64,000 bases of DNA from the NCBI RefSeq assembly GCF_011326725.1, contig NZ_JAANCO010000001.1, positions 2,351,430 to 2,415,429 of the forward strand, in the 5' to 3' direction. Position numbers and translations under genes: made by a program. Shown in pieces: positions 1 to 7,965 of this stretch. The first letter of the stretch is position 1. Every line of letters starts with the position of its first letter. The notes beneath the pieces are model-generated. The model searched no databases and had not been told where the DNA came from. It saw only the letters and a list, made by a program, of their open reading frames with translations. The stretch comes from Microbacterium excoecariae. Lineage in GTDB: Bacteria > Actinomycetota > Actinomycetes > Actinomycetales > Microbacteriaceae.

Positions 1-2
1 TC

Positions 3-137
3 CCCGAGGGCGCGATCTCGGTCGCCACGCTCGCCGACCGCGCGCAGGGGGTATCGCGGGACGCGCTCGCCCAGAGCGTGGTCGACGCGGCCGCAGAGGC
101 GTCGGAGCGCTACAGGCGATCTGTTGTTGGAGAATGA
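3..137 (+). CDS. C-terminal fragment of an unidentified protein
   Basis: An open frame enters from the left edge and stops at TGA 135-137, giving the last 44 residues of a protein whose start lies outside the window. The visible part is Ala-rich and looks like amphipathic helix (SVATLADRAQG, then ALAQSVVDAAAEASERYRR), as at the end of a globular cytosolic enzyme. Reasons to accept it are the C/G-biased third positions in this frame and a strong hairpin directly after the stop. I do not recognise the family and cannot assign a function from this fragment. Confidence 0.55.
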   Translation, partial: PEGAISVATLADRAQGVSRDALAQSVVDAAAEASERYRRSVVGE

Positions 138-140
138 CGC

Positions 141-168
141 GTGCGCGGGGCCCACGGGCCCCGCGCAC
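141..168. terminator. Bidirectional terminator hairpin between convergent genes
   Basis: A perfect 13-bp inverted repeat, GTGCGCGGGGCCC (141-153) and its complement (156-168), lies in the 44 bases between the stops of two convergent genes. No T tract follows, which is usual for high-GC actinobacterial terminators. Confidence 0.75.
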
Positions 169-181
169 ACGTCCGAGGACG

Positions 182-1957
182 TCAGGCTCGGCGCCGCCGC
201 GCCACAACCGCGAGGCCCCCGGCGCCGACGAGCACGGCGACGAACGCCACCGCCGTCAGCGCGCGAGCGGGCGATTCCCCGGTCGGGAGCAGGGGCGCAG
301 CGGTCTCCTCCGCTGCACCCGCGGTGCCGTCGACACTCGGCTCCACCGGTGCTGTCGGCGCCGCCACCGTGTCCTCCGCAGCGGGAGCTTCGGGCTCGAC
401 GGGCCCCGTGCCCACAGGGTTCGCGCCCGCGCTCGCGAACCAGTCGCTGTACCACGACGTCCCCGAGCCCAGCTCGTAGGCCGCCACCGTGCGGGCACTC
501 GCGATCTCGCCTGCCGTGAGTTTCGTTGCCTCGACCTGCGTCGGCGCGGAATCGTTTTCGACCCAATCCACGAGGGACCCCAGCCAGTCGACGGTGTCCT
601 CACCGGGGCCGCCCGTGCAGTGGGAGACGCCGGGAAGGAGGAACAGTCGGGCGAAATTGTCGACCGTTCCGGCGCCCATCTTGTCGGCGACGGCCTCGAG
701 GTACTCCACCGTGCCGTAGGGCGTAATCAGGGCGTCCGCCAGCCCGTGATAGAGGATGAGCTTCCCGCCGCTCGCCGCGAACTCGGAGAGGTCCGCGTCG
801 TCCGCGTTGTAAACCTCGGCCATGGCGTCGAGCTCGCGATACTGCGTACTCGGGTCGAAATCGGTGAGCGCGTACTCCGCGCCCGGGCTCTCGGGGAACG
901 CGAGATACCGCAGGACATTCTGGGCGTAGCCGCCGCCGCCCGAGTAAGCCTCGTCCGTCCCCACGGCCATCCCCATCCACAGCGATTCGGACCCGAGCGG
1001 GAGACCCGCGGGGTACAGCACGGTGCCATCGTCGGCCACGGGCGGGGCGTACAGGCGTTGCACGACGTCGACCTGCTCGGGAGACAGGCAGTCGGCCGCC
1101 GCGCCATCCACGCAGGTGAGCGTTTCCGGCGAGAAGTCGCACCCCATGGGATCCGCCACGACGCCGTCGACGCCACCACAGGCGTCCTGCACGGCCGCGG
1201 CCAGCGTGTCCACGGCCTCGGCCGTCAGGATCGCGGTGCCGTCGTCGCGCCGGTTGATCCGCTCGTATCCGCCCTGCGAGAGCACCGCGAGGTAGTTCTG
1301 GTACAGCGCCGGCGCGCCGGCGATGATGCCGTCAAAGTCGTCCGGATACCTCTGCGCCTCGCTGAGCGCCTGACGACCGCCCGTCGAGCATCCCTGGAAA
1401 TACGATGCGCTCGCGGATGCCCCGTATGCCTCGTGGATGATCTGCTTGGCGCTCACGGCGAGAAGGTGCGGCGACCGGTAGCCCCAGTCCGCGCGCGCGT
1501 CCGCGTCCATTGCGCCCCACTCGGCACCTCCCGTCGGATCGGCGTGCCCAGTGTCCTCCGCGGCCACGGCGAACCCGGCCGCGAGCGGCGCCGCACAGCT
1601 GTCGATGGGCACATATCCGCAGAAGCCACCGCAGCCGGTCTGGAAGTATCGCCCGTTCCAGGTGTCCGTCGGAAGCTGCACCGTAAACCCGACTCGTCCG
1701 TCGATCGTTCCGGACAGCTCACAGGCGGGCTCGCCGTCGTCGGCCGCGACCGACACGGCCGACGCCACCACGGCCGTCACCTCGACGCCCGAGTCGTCGG
1801 CGACGTATGTGCGCGCGAGCTCGCCACAATGTTCGATCACGCTGCCAACAGATGCCCGTTCCACATATTGGAACGATGTGTCGAGCGCCGCTGCGGGTGC
1901 TGCCACCCCGACCACAAGCGCCACCACGGCAATGGCGCCTCCCAGTATTCGCTTCAT
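182..1957 (-). CDS. Secreted, LPXTG-anchored tannase/feruloyl esterase family protein
   Basis: 591 residues. An alpha/beta-hydrolase of the tannase/feruloyl esterase family, which cleaves ester bonds of galloyl or hydroxycinnamoyl plant phenolics outside the cell. The family's CS-D-HC signature is complete: Cys190-Ser191 in GCSTGG, Asp408 in GLADAL and His446-Cys447 in SHCTGG, where the two Cys normally bridge nucleophile and His. A signal peptide (residues 1-24, ending PAAA) precedes the domain. A Pro/Ala/Glu-rich linker (about 515-555) leads to LPTGE (557-561), a hydrophobic helix and an RRRR tail, the sorting signal for a housekeeping sortase. The ATG at 1957 was chosen because AAAGGA sits 10 bases ahead; an ATG three codons upstream directly abuts that Shine-Dalgarno. 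It is monocistronic, with terminators on both sides. Wall anchoring of this enzyme family is unusual. The substrate is unproven. Confidence 0.88.
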   Translation of the reverse strand: MKRILGGAIAVVALVVGVAAPAAALDTSFQYVERASVGSVIEHCGELARTYVADDSGVEVTAVVASAVSVAADDGEPACELSGTIDGRVGFTVQLPTDTWNGRYFQTGCGGFCGYVPIDSCAAPLAAGFAVAAEDTGHADPTGGAEWGAMDADARADWGYRSPHLLAVSAKQIIHEAYGASASASYFQGCSTGGRQALSEAQRYPDDFDGIIAGAPALYQNYLAVLSQGGYERINRRDDGTAILTAEAVDTLAAAVQDACGGVDGVVADPMGCDFSPETLTCVDGAAADCLSPEQVDVVQRLYAPPVADDGTVLYPAGLPLGSESLWMGMAVGTDEAYSGGGGYAQNVLRYLAFPESPGAEYALTDFDPSTQYRELDAMAEVYNADDADLSEFAASGGKLILYHGLADALITPYGTVEYLEAVADKMGAGTVDNFARLFLLPGVSHCTGGPGEDTVDWLGSLVDWVENDSAPTQVEATKLTAGEIASARTVAAYELGSGTSWYSDWFASAGANPVGTGPVEPEAPAAEDTVAAPTAPVEPSVDGTAGAAEETAAPLLPTGESPARALTAVAFVAVLVGAGGLAVVARRRRA

Positions 1958-2143
1958 CCTGTCCATTCCTTTTCGCAGGGGGCGCGGATCCGCCCCGCGT
2001 GGAATGTTCCTCGCGAGGATGACGGTCCAGGTATGCAGATCGTTTCGCGGAGGTTTCCCGGGGGACGTTTTGCGGAAGTCACGTTCCGCGCAGGCGAACG
2101 AGAGGGCATTCGGATCGATGAGCGGAACACGGCCCCGCACACG

Positions 2144-2183
2144 ACCCGAGCGCCCGGCGGCAGATGCCGCCGGGCGCTCGGGT
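2144..2183 (-). terminator. Strong terminator after the flavin reductase gene
   Basis: An 18-bp perfect stem (2144-2161 with 2166-2183) closed by the tetraloop AGAT lies 33 bases past the stop of the flavin reductase and upstream of the tannase gene. It isolates the tannase from the monooxygenase block. Confidence 0.85.
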
Positions 2184-2216
2184 TGTTCCGGGAGGGGTCT
2201 CAGCTGGTCGCCGCCC

Positions 2217-2753
2217 TCACGCCAGCGCGCTGAGGGAGTGGAAGCGCCGCTCGTGATACACGAGCGGCGCTCCCGCGTGCTCGACGCTCATCGCGTGCAC
2301 CTGCAGGACGATGATCTCGTGGTCCCCCGCGGGCGTCGTGGACACGACCTCGCAGTCGAGCCACATCGTCGCGCCGCCGACGAGGAGCGAGCCGCCGTCC
2401 GTCTCCGTGACCTCGAGGCCCTCGAAGCGGTCGCGCGAGCGCGAGGCGAGCTGCATGCAGGCGTCGGCCTGCGTGGCGTCGAGGATGCTCACGCCGATGC
2501 GCGACGCGCGCCGGAGCACGGGCCAGGTCGACGACGCGTTCTGCACCGAGAACATCACCATCGGCGGGGCGTAGGACACGCCAGCCGAGAACGACGAGGC
2601 GACCATGCCGACGCGCACGCCGTCGACGACGGCGCAGATGGCGGCGATGCCGGCGGGGAAGCGCCCCATGGCGCCACGGACCTGCTCGGGCTCGGCCGAG
2701 ATCTCGACGAGCGTGCGGATGGCTGCGGTGTCGACGGGAGACAGGAGGGTCAT
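2217..2753 (-). CDS. Flavin reductase (HpaC/DIM6-type) partner of the monooxygenases
   Basis: 178 residues, the usual length for the small flavin reductase domain family that reduces FMN or FAD with NAD(P)H and hands it to a separate monooxygenase. Conserved blocks visible are FPAGIAAICAVVDG, the flavin-binding VASSFSAGVSYAPPMVMFSV and the late PAGDHEIIVLQVH segment with its conserved GDHE. ATG 2753 has AAGGAG seven bases upstream. It is transcribed apart from the MFS gene behind it: a hairpin (2872-2897) and candidate operator boxes (2822-2874) lie in the 175-base gap. A second copy at 14329-14865 is about three-quarters identical by eye, so the pair probably arose by local duplication. It most likely supplies FMNH2 to the four LLM-class monooxygenases in this block. 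Confidence 0.9.
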   Translation of the reverse strand: MTLLSPVDTAAIRTLVEISAEPEQVRGAMGRFPAGIAAICAVVDGVRVGMVASSFSAGVSYAPPMVMFSVQNASSTWPVLRRASRIGVSILDATQADACMQLASRSRDRFEGLEVTETDGGSLLVGGATMWLDCEVVSTTPAGDHEIIVLQVHAMSVEHAGAPLVYHERRFHSLSALA

Positions 2754-2821
2754 GGCGGTGCTCCTTCTGAGCGGGGCGGATGGCCGGGAGTCGGAAGCGG
2801 GGTGTGCCCCCAGTATGGAAA

Positions 2822-2835
2822 GGCGCAATTGCGCC
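2822..2835. promoter_or_regulatory. Perfect 14-bp palindrome, putative operator
   Basis: GGCGCAATTGCGCC is perfectly self-complementary and lies about 70 bases upstream of the flavin reductase start. Its half-site TTGCGCC recurs at 2862-2868 and, as TT(A/G)CGC variants, upstream of the other transcription units in this block. Binding by either GntR regulator is inference. Confidence 0.45.
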
Positions 2836-2848
2836 ACCGTCACGCCCT

Positions 2849-2874
2849 CGTAAAACGACCGTTGCGCCAACGCG
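2849..2874. promoter_or_regulatory. 26-bp box shared with 13374-13399
   Basis: 21 of 26 positions match the segment at 13374-13399, in the same orientation and at a similar distance (96 versus 109 bases) upstream of a minus-strand start codon. Core features are CGTAA, an 8-base spacer and TT(A/G)CGCCA. A shared operator of the monooxygenase regulon is the simplest reading. Confidence 0.45.
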
Positions 2875-2897
2875 ATCCGCGCCCTGACGCGGATCGC
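2872..2897 (-). terminator. Terminator after the MFS transporter gene
   Basis: A perfect 10-bp stem GCGATCCGCG (2872-2881) and complement (2888-2897) with a six-base loop lies 31 bases beyond the MFS stop codon on the minus strand. A further GC-rich inverted segment follows at about 2898-2930. Confidence 0.6.
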
Positions 2898-2928
2898 GGC
2901 GGATCCCGCCGCATTCCGCCGCGGCGGA

Positions 2929-4425
2929 TCAGCCCTCCCGGGCCTCGCGCACGACCGGCACCGCCCCCGTCTCCGGGGCCGTCGGCGCCGGCGCCATCGT
3001 CCCGCGGAGGATCTGGGGGCGCATCGCGATCGTGATGACGACGGCCGGAACGAGGACGAGCGCGCCGATGCCGAACACGGTGAACATGGCCGCGTTGTAG
3101 CCCGCGAGGCCCGGATCCGGTCCCCCGAGCAGCGCCTCGAGCAGCGTGCCGAAGACGACGAGACCGACCGTCCCGCCGAGCACGAAACCGAACACGATGA
3201 GCGCGCTGACGGCGCCGAGGTTCGCGCGATCCGTGACGTTCTGGGCCGTGACGACGAGGTTCTGCAGGGTCGCGCCCGTCCCGCACGTGATGAGCACGGT
3301 CGCCGCGATCACGCACGCGATCGGCTCGACGAACACGAGCGCGAGGACGAGGTTGCCGACGGCGAGCGCGGCGGTGCCGAACACGAGGACGGGCCGGACC
3401 CGCCCCGTGCGCGCCATGAACTGTCCGGCCGCGATGTTGACGATGACGGTGGCGATGGCGCCGGGCATGAGGAGCAGACCCGACTGCGTCGGCGAGATCC
3501 CGACGCCCAGCTGCAAGTACTGCGCCGCGAACACGGTCGCGGAGAACATCGAGGTGCCCACGAGGAGGGCGGCGAGAGCGGATCCGCGCACGACCGGGTC
3601 GCGCAGGAAGCGCAGCGGGATGACCGGATCCGGCGCCCGCGCCTCGACAACGACCGTGAGGATCGTCCCGACGAGCGCGACCGCGGCGGAGACCCAGACG
3701 ACGACGGGCTGCTCCCCCGCGCGGGGCGCGATCGAGACGGCGATCAGCCCGGCCGTCACGGTCGTGCCGATGAGGAGACCGCCCAGGATGTCGCCGCGCC
3801 CGTGCGTCGCGGGCGCGGGCAGCTTCGGAAGCGTGAAGAACAGAATCACGATCGCGGTGAGAGCAAACGGCACGCTGAGGAAGAACGCCCAGCGCCAACC
3901 GAGCGCCGGCGCCTCGACGAGCATGCCGCCCGCGACGGGACCCGCGAGCGTCGCGCTCGTCTGCACGGCCGACGTCCAGGCGTTGAGCTTGCCCCGGAAC
4001 CGCGCGGCCACGAGGCCCGCCACGACGATCGCGTTGGCGTTGATGACGCCGCCGAGCGCGACGCCCTGGATCGCGCGCCCGACGATGAGGATCCCGGTGT
4101 GCGGGGCGAGCCCCGCGATGAGGCTCCCGAGCGCGAACAGCGCGACCGCGACGAGCAGCATGTTCTTGGGCGAGAACCGGTCGAGGAGCTTTCCCCACAG
4201 CGGCGTGCTCGCGGTGTTGCCGAGGACGGTCGCGGCGACGATCCAGGTCGCGTGCTCCGCGGGGCCGTCGAGGCTCAACCGGATCGACGGCAGCGCGGTC
4301 GCGACGATCGTCGCGCTGAGGTTCGCGACGAACTGGGCGACGAGCACCCCGCTCATCGGCACGATGAGCGCGCGCATGCTCGGCCCGCGCCCCTCCTCGG
4401 TGGTGCGCACGGGTGTCGCCGTCAC
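2929..4425 (-). CDS. MFS drug/proton antiporter (EmrB/QacA, DHA2-like)
   Basis: 498 residues with about 14 hydrophobic segments, the size of the 14-TM DHA2 branch of the major facilitator superfamily. These inner-membrane proteins expel small molecules using the proton gradient. The N-terminal half has the expected TM1 (GVLVAQFVANLSATIVATAL), the motif-A-like GKLLDRFSPKN loop, and GPVAGGMLVE, close to the antiporter motif C. The start is GTG 4425 with GGAG eight bases upstream; the GTGA overlaps the stop of the GntR gene, so translation of the two is probably coupled. The context suggests export of the substrate or a toxic product of the neighbouring monooxygenases. Use as an importer cannot be excluded. 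Confidence 0.88.
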   Translation of the reverse strand: MTATPVRTTEEGRGPSMRALIVPMSGVLVAQFVANLSATIVATALPSIRLSLDGPAEHATWIVAATVLGNTASTPLWGKLLDRFSPKNMLLVAVALFALGSLIAGLAPHTGILIVGRAIQGVALGGVINANAIVVAGLVAARFRGKLNAWTSAVQTSATLAGPVAGGMLVEAPALGWRWAFFLSVPFALTAIVILFFTLPKLPAPATHGRGDILGGLLIGTTVTAGLIAVSIAPRAGEQPVVVWVSAAVALVGTILTVVVEARAPDPVIPLRFLRDPVVRGSALAALLVGTSMFSATVFAAQYLQLGVGISPTQSGLLLMPGAIATVIVNIAAGQFMARTGRVRPVLVFGTAALAVGNLVLALVFVEPIACVIAATVLITCGTGATLQNLVVTAQNVTDRANLGAVSALIVFGFVLGGTVGLVVFGTLLEALLGGPDPGLAGYNAAMFTVFGIGALVLVPAVVITIAMRPQILRGTMAPAPTAPETGAVPVVREAREG

Positions 4426-5222
4426 GGCCGTATCTCCGTCTCGTAATCGGTGCTTGCGATGAAGTAGGTGCGTCCCGCCGGGTAGTGGATGTACTGCAGC
4501 TCCCGCGGCACGCCGTCCGCGCCGGTGAGGAGCTTCTCGCTGAGCAGGAGGGGCGTCCCGGCGGGGACCCCGAGGCTCGCGGTCGTCGCGGCGTCGCCGA
4601 CGACCGCGTCGATCGCGGTCGTGCTGTCGCCGAGGGCGACGCCGAAGTGCCGCCGGAAGGCGGTCGGCAGGTCGTCCCCCGACGCGGCGACGAACGGCAC
4701 GCGGGGGGCGGTCGTCGGGGCCCAGTAGATGGTCTCGACGCAATACGGCCGCCCCTCGGTGTGGAGGAGGTACTCCGCGACGCGGACGGGGCTGTCCTCG
4801 GGCAGGCAGAGCTGCTCGCGGATCCCCGGGGCGCCCGGGACGAGCCCGGAGAACAGCGTCTCGATCTCGAAGACGCCCGTCGTCTCCTGCGGGCGGCCGA
4901 CCTCGACGCCCACAAAGAACTCCTCCACGTGCGTGCCCGCACCGGGCGAGCGCCGGAGCAGGCCGTCGCGGGCGAGGCGCCCGAGCGCCGCGCGCACCGC
5001 GCCCCCCGGCGCGGCGAAGTCCGACATGAGCCGGGACTCCTCGAGCGACTCGCCGCGCGCGAGGTAGCCCTTGCGGATCGCAGTGCGGATGAGGACGTAC
5101 ACGCGCCTGGACACGTTCTGCCGCTCGTACTCGGAGCGGCGGGCCGCCTTCGCGCGCATGAAGTTCGCGCGATCGGCGGCCGCGCGGTCGCCGTGGGGCC
5201 GCCCCGTGCGATCTCCCATCAT
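4422..5222 (-). CDS. GntR-family regulator with UTRA-type sensor domain
   Basis: 266 residues. The N-terminal winged helix (residues about 35-100: RRVYVLIRTAIRKGYL, then GGAVRAALGRLARDGLLRR and GTHV) is GntR-type. The C-terminal 150 residues (VRVAEYLLHTEGRPYCVETIYW to the end) look like the UTRA ligand-binding fold of the HutC branch. Two adjacent ATGs exist (5222, 5219); 5222 is used, with GAGGGGG just upstream. It lies between two monooxygenase genes and the MFS gene, and is the obvious candidate to read the TT(A/G)CGC boxes of this block in response to a substrate or product. A related regulator lies at 23786-24601, beyond the other end of the block. Confidence 0.85.
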   Translation of the reverse strand: MMGDRTGRPHGDRAAADRANFMRAKAARRSEYERQNVSRRVYVLIRTAIRKGYLARGESLEESRLMSDFAAPGGAVRAALGRLARDGLLRRSPGAGTHVEEFFVGVEVGRPQETTGVFEIETLFSGLVPGAPGIREQLCLPEDSPVRVAEYLLHTEGRPYCVETIYWAPTTAPRVPFVAASGDDLPTAFRRHFGVALGDSTTAIDAVVGDAATTASLGVPAGTPLLLSEKLLTGADGVPRELQYIHYPAGRTYFIASTDYETEIRP

Positions 5223-5257
5223 GGGATCCCCCTCTCGCGCCGCGGATCCGGCGCGCG

Positions 5258-6577
5258 TCAGAATTCCTGGAGCGTCTCGCGCAGAGTGCTCGAGACGTAT
5301 TCCGTGCGGGCAAGCCCCGCGCGCTGGAGCGCGGGGACCAGCCCATCGATGACCTCGTCGACGTAGCGCATGGTGAGCTGACCGCTGCCGGAGTAGAAGA
5401 GGAATCCATCGCCGCCCGTGGCCTCGGCCACCTCGCCCATGCGCTCGGCCACCGTCTCGGGGGCGCCCACGAGCTCGACGGCCTCGGTCGTGTCCTCGGC
5501 GAGCGCCTGCCGGAAGGTCTTCCCGGCGTTGACCCGCAGGAACGTGTTCGACGAGCTCTGCCCGGTCTTGTCGAGATCCGGCAGGGGCTCGTCGAGCGGA
5601 TAGGTCGACCAGTCCTCGTCGCCGCCCGACATGAGCGAGAGGCGCTGGCGGATCCGCTCGTCCACCCGCGCGCGATCGGCGTCGCGGCGCCGCCGCGCGT
5701 CGGCGTCGTCGTCGCCGAGGGTCGGCGAGACGAGGAACATGATCTTCACGGAGTGCGGATCCCGCCCCTGCTCCTCGAGGCTGCGCCGCACGTCGGCGAC
5801 GTAGCTCGTCATGTACTCGACGCCCTTGGGGAGCGCGACGATCGTGTCGGCGTACTTCGCCGCGAACGCGATCCCGCGCGGCGATCCGCCAGCCTGGCAG
5901 ATCGCGGGGCGGTGTTGCGGGCTCGGAATCGTGTTGAGCGGGCCGCGCGAGCGGAAGTGCTCGCCCACGTGGTCGATCGTGTGGACCTTCGCCGACTCGA
6001 TGTAGCGGTCCGCCTCCCGGTCGGCGATGACGGCGTCGGCCTCCCACGAATCCCAGAGCTTCAGCACGACGTCGGCGAACTCGTCGGCGATGTCGTAGCG
6101 CAGGTCGTGCGCCGACGCGGAGTCCTTCAGCTCCGCGCGCTGGTCCAGCCCGAAGTTCGCGAGCGCCTGGTTGGGGCCGCCCGTGACGATGTTCCACCCG
6201 GCCCGGCCGCCGGAGATGTGATCGAGCGTCGACATGAGGCGCGCGAGCAGGAAGGGCGAGTAGTAGGTCGTGTTCGCCGTCGCCACGAGCCCGAGGTGGC
6301 GGGTCTCGCGGGCCATGGCCGCGACGAGCGGCATGGGGTCGTGCTTCGGCGCGCGCGACATCTGCCGCAGCTCGAGCTCGAACTCGCCGCCGTAGGCATT
6401 TGAGACGTAGCTGGAGTCCTCGAGGAGAAGGTAGTCGAGACACCCCTCCTCGAGGCGGCGAGCGACGTTGATGTGGAACTGCCCCGAGGCCCACGTGTCG
6501 GCCGCGCGGCCGGACCACGTGCGGTTCCACGACGGCGGCAGGAAGTTCGTGAACCAGCCGAGGTGCACGCGCCCCAT
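5258..6577 (-). CDS. LLM-class FMN-dependent monooxygenase (NtaA/SnaA/DszA type), copy 1
   Basis: 439 residues. A TIM-barrel monooxygenase using FMNH2 from a separate reductase; characterised relatives attack nitrilotriacetate, EDTA, dibenzothiophene sulfone or pristinamycin. Family marks are the N-terminal HLGWFTNF, LLLEDSSYVSNAYGG, the GRAGWNIVTG flavin-binding loop after a THR/SER-rich strand, and CQAGGSPRGIAFAAK in the phosphate-binding region. The ATG shares its first base with the stop of the preceding monooxygenase (TGATG), so the two are probably co-translated. Compared with the other three copies it has an insertion after NFGLD (QRAELKDSASAHD) and is the most divergent. It may act in a second oxidation step. 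Family assignment is firm; the substrate is not. Confidence 0.92.
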   Translation of the reverse strand: MGRVHLGWFTNFLPPSWNRTWSGRAADTWASGQFHINVARRLEEGCLDYLLLEDSSYVSNAYGGEFELELRQMSRAPKHDPMPLVAAMARETRHLGLVATANTTYYSPFLLARLMSTLDHISGGRAGWNIVTGGPNQALANFGLDQRAELKDSASAHDLRYDIADEFADVVLKLWDSWEADAVIADREADRYIESAKVHTIDHVGEHFRSRGPLNTIPSPQHRPAICQAGGSPRGIAFAAKYADTIVALPKGVEYMTSYVADVRRSLEEQGRDPHSVKIMFLVSPTLGDDDADARRRRDADRARVDERIRQRLSLMSGGDEDWSTYPLDEPLPDLDKTGQSSSNTFLRVNAGKTFRQALAEDTTEAVELVGAPETVAERMGEVAEATGGDGFLFYSGSGQLTMRYVDEVIDGLVPALQRAGLARTEYVSSTLRETLQEF

Positions 6578-7881
6578 CAGAACGCCATCAGGTTGCCGCG
6601 CAGCGTGTCGCTGTCGTACGAGGTGCGCACGCGCCCGAGCTGCTGCAGCGCCCCCACGAGGCCGTCGGTGATCTCCGTGATGCCGCGGCGCGATCCGCCG
6701 CCGGCGATGAGGAAACCGTCGCCGCCAACCTCGTCGAACACCCGCGCCATCTCGGACGCGACCTTCTCCGGCGTTCCGACGAAGGTCGGATCCGTGTACC
6801 GGATCGACCAGTTCCCCGCGGCCTCGCGCGGGGTGCGGCCGAGCTTCAGGAACTTCTCGAGCGTCGTGCGGTGGCCGTTCGTGGTGAGCTCGGGGAACGG
6901 CTTGTCGACGTCGATCGTCGTGAAGTCGATCTCCGTGAGCGCGCCCATGTGGCCGAGCGCGACGTCCACCCCCGCCTTCGTGGGGTGCTTCATCTCCTCA
7001 TACTTGCGGTCGGCGTCCGCCTGCGTCTCGCCGAGCACGGGCATGGTGATGAACATGACCTTGCACGTGTCGGGGTTGCGGCCCGCGCGCAGCATCCGGG
7101 CGCGGATGTCGTCGCGGAACTCGCGCATGTCCTCGATGCCCTGGGCCGCCGAGATGATCGTATCGGCGTGCTCCGCGGCGAACTGGCGTCCGCGGGGGGA
7201 TCCGCCCGCCTGGCAGTACACGGGCTTCCCCGACGGCGGGCGCAGCAGGTTGAGCGGCCCGCGCGCGCCGTAGTACTTGCCGCGGTGGTGGATGGGGTGC
7301 ACCTTCGTGTGGTCGACGTAGGTGCCGGTCTCGCGATCCATGACGAGGGCGTCCTCATCCCACGACCCCCACAGCTTCTCGACGACCTCGACGAACTCGT
7401 CGGCGCGCTCGTAGCGCTCGTCGTGCTCGTACAGCTTGTCGAGGCCGAAGTTCTGCGCGGCGCGGTCCTCGCTCGAGGTGACGATGTTCCAGCCGGCGCG
7501 GCCGCCGGAGAGGTGATCGATCGTCGCGATCGAGCGGGCGAGGAGGAAGGGCGGATAGAACGACGTCGACGCCGTCGAGATGATACCGATGTTGCTCGTG
7601 GCCTTCGCGAGCACGGGGGCGATCGACAGGGGGTCGCCCTTGGGGGCGTAGAGCGAGTACTTCAGGTCGGCCTCCATCGAGCCGCCGTACCCGTCGGACA
7701 CCATCGAGGAGTCCTCGAGCATCGCGAAGTCGAAGCCGGCGCGCTCCATCGAGCGCACCCAGTCAATGTGGTAATCGCCGTTCATCCACTCGCGGGCCTC
7801 GGACTCGAGGACCCACGGGCCGTTCCAGGCGGTGGAGCGGCTGAAGTTCATGAACCAGCCGAGGTGCATCTTCTTGCTCAC
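6577..7881 (-). CDS. LLM-class FMN-dependent monooxygenase, copy 2
   Basis: 434 residues of the same family as its neighbour. It shows HLGWFMNF, MLEDSSMVSDGYGG, GRAGWNIVTSSEDRAAQNFG and CQAGGSPRGRQFAAEHAD, all expected of FMN-binding NtaA-type barrels. The closest match in this window is copy 3 (15607-16920), which shares the TSSEDRAAQNFG loop. The start is GTG 7881 with AAGGAG eight bases ahead. It directly follows the binding-protein gene, separated by a 13-bp hairpin, an arrangement repeated in the other cassette. It is therefore the probable first enzyme acting on whatever the adjacent ABC importer brings in. Confidence 0.92.
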   Translation of the reverse strand: MSKKMHLGWFMNFSRSTAWNGPWVLESEAREWMNGDYHIDWVRSMERAGFDFAMLEDSSMVSDGYGGSMEADLKYSLYAPKGDPLSIAPVLAKATSNIGIISTASTSFYPPFLLARSIATIDHLSGGRAGWNIVTSSEDRAAQNFGLDKLYEHDERYERADEFVEVVEKLWGSWDEDALVMDRETGTYVDHTKVHPIHHRGKYYGARGPLNLLRPPSGKPVYCQAGGSPRGRQFAAEHADTIISAAQGIEDMREFRDDIRARMLRAGRNPDTCKVMFITMPVLGETQADADRKYEEMKHPTKAGVDVALGHMGALTEIDFTTIDVDKPFPELTTNGHRTTLEKFLKLGRTPREAAGNWSIRYTDPTFVGTPEKVASEMARVFDEVGGDGFLIAGGGSRRGITEITDGLVGALQQLGRVRTSYDSDTLRGNLMAF

Positions 7882-7930
7882 GCGAAAATCTCCTTGTGTG
7901 TGGTGCGCGCTTATCGGTGGGGCGTGTGGT

Positions 7931-7960
7931 GCGGGAGGGGGCGCGAGCGCCCCCTCCCGC
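7931..7960 (-). terminator. Intercistronic hairpin after binding-protein gene 1
   Basis: GCGGGAGGGGGCG (7931-7943) pairs perfectly with 7948-7960 around the loop CGAG, five bases after the binding-protein stop. It is inside an apparent operon, so it probably attenuates or protects the upstream mRNA rather than fully terminating. Confidence 0.65.
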
Positions 7961-7965
7961 GGGCA

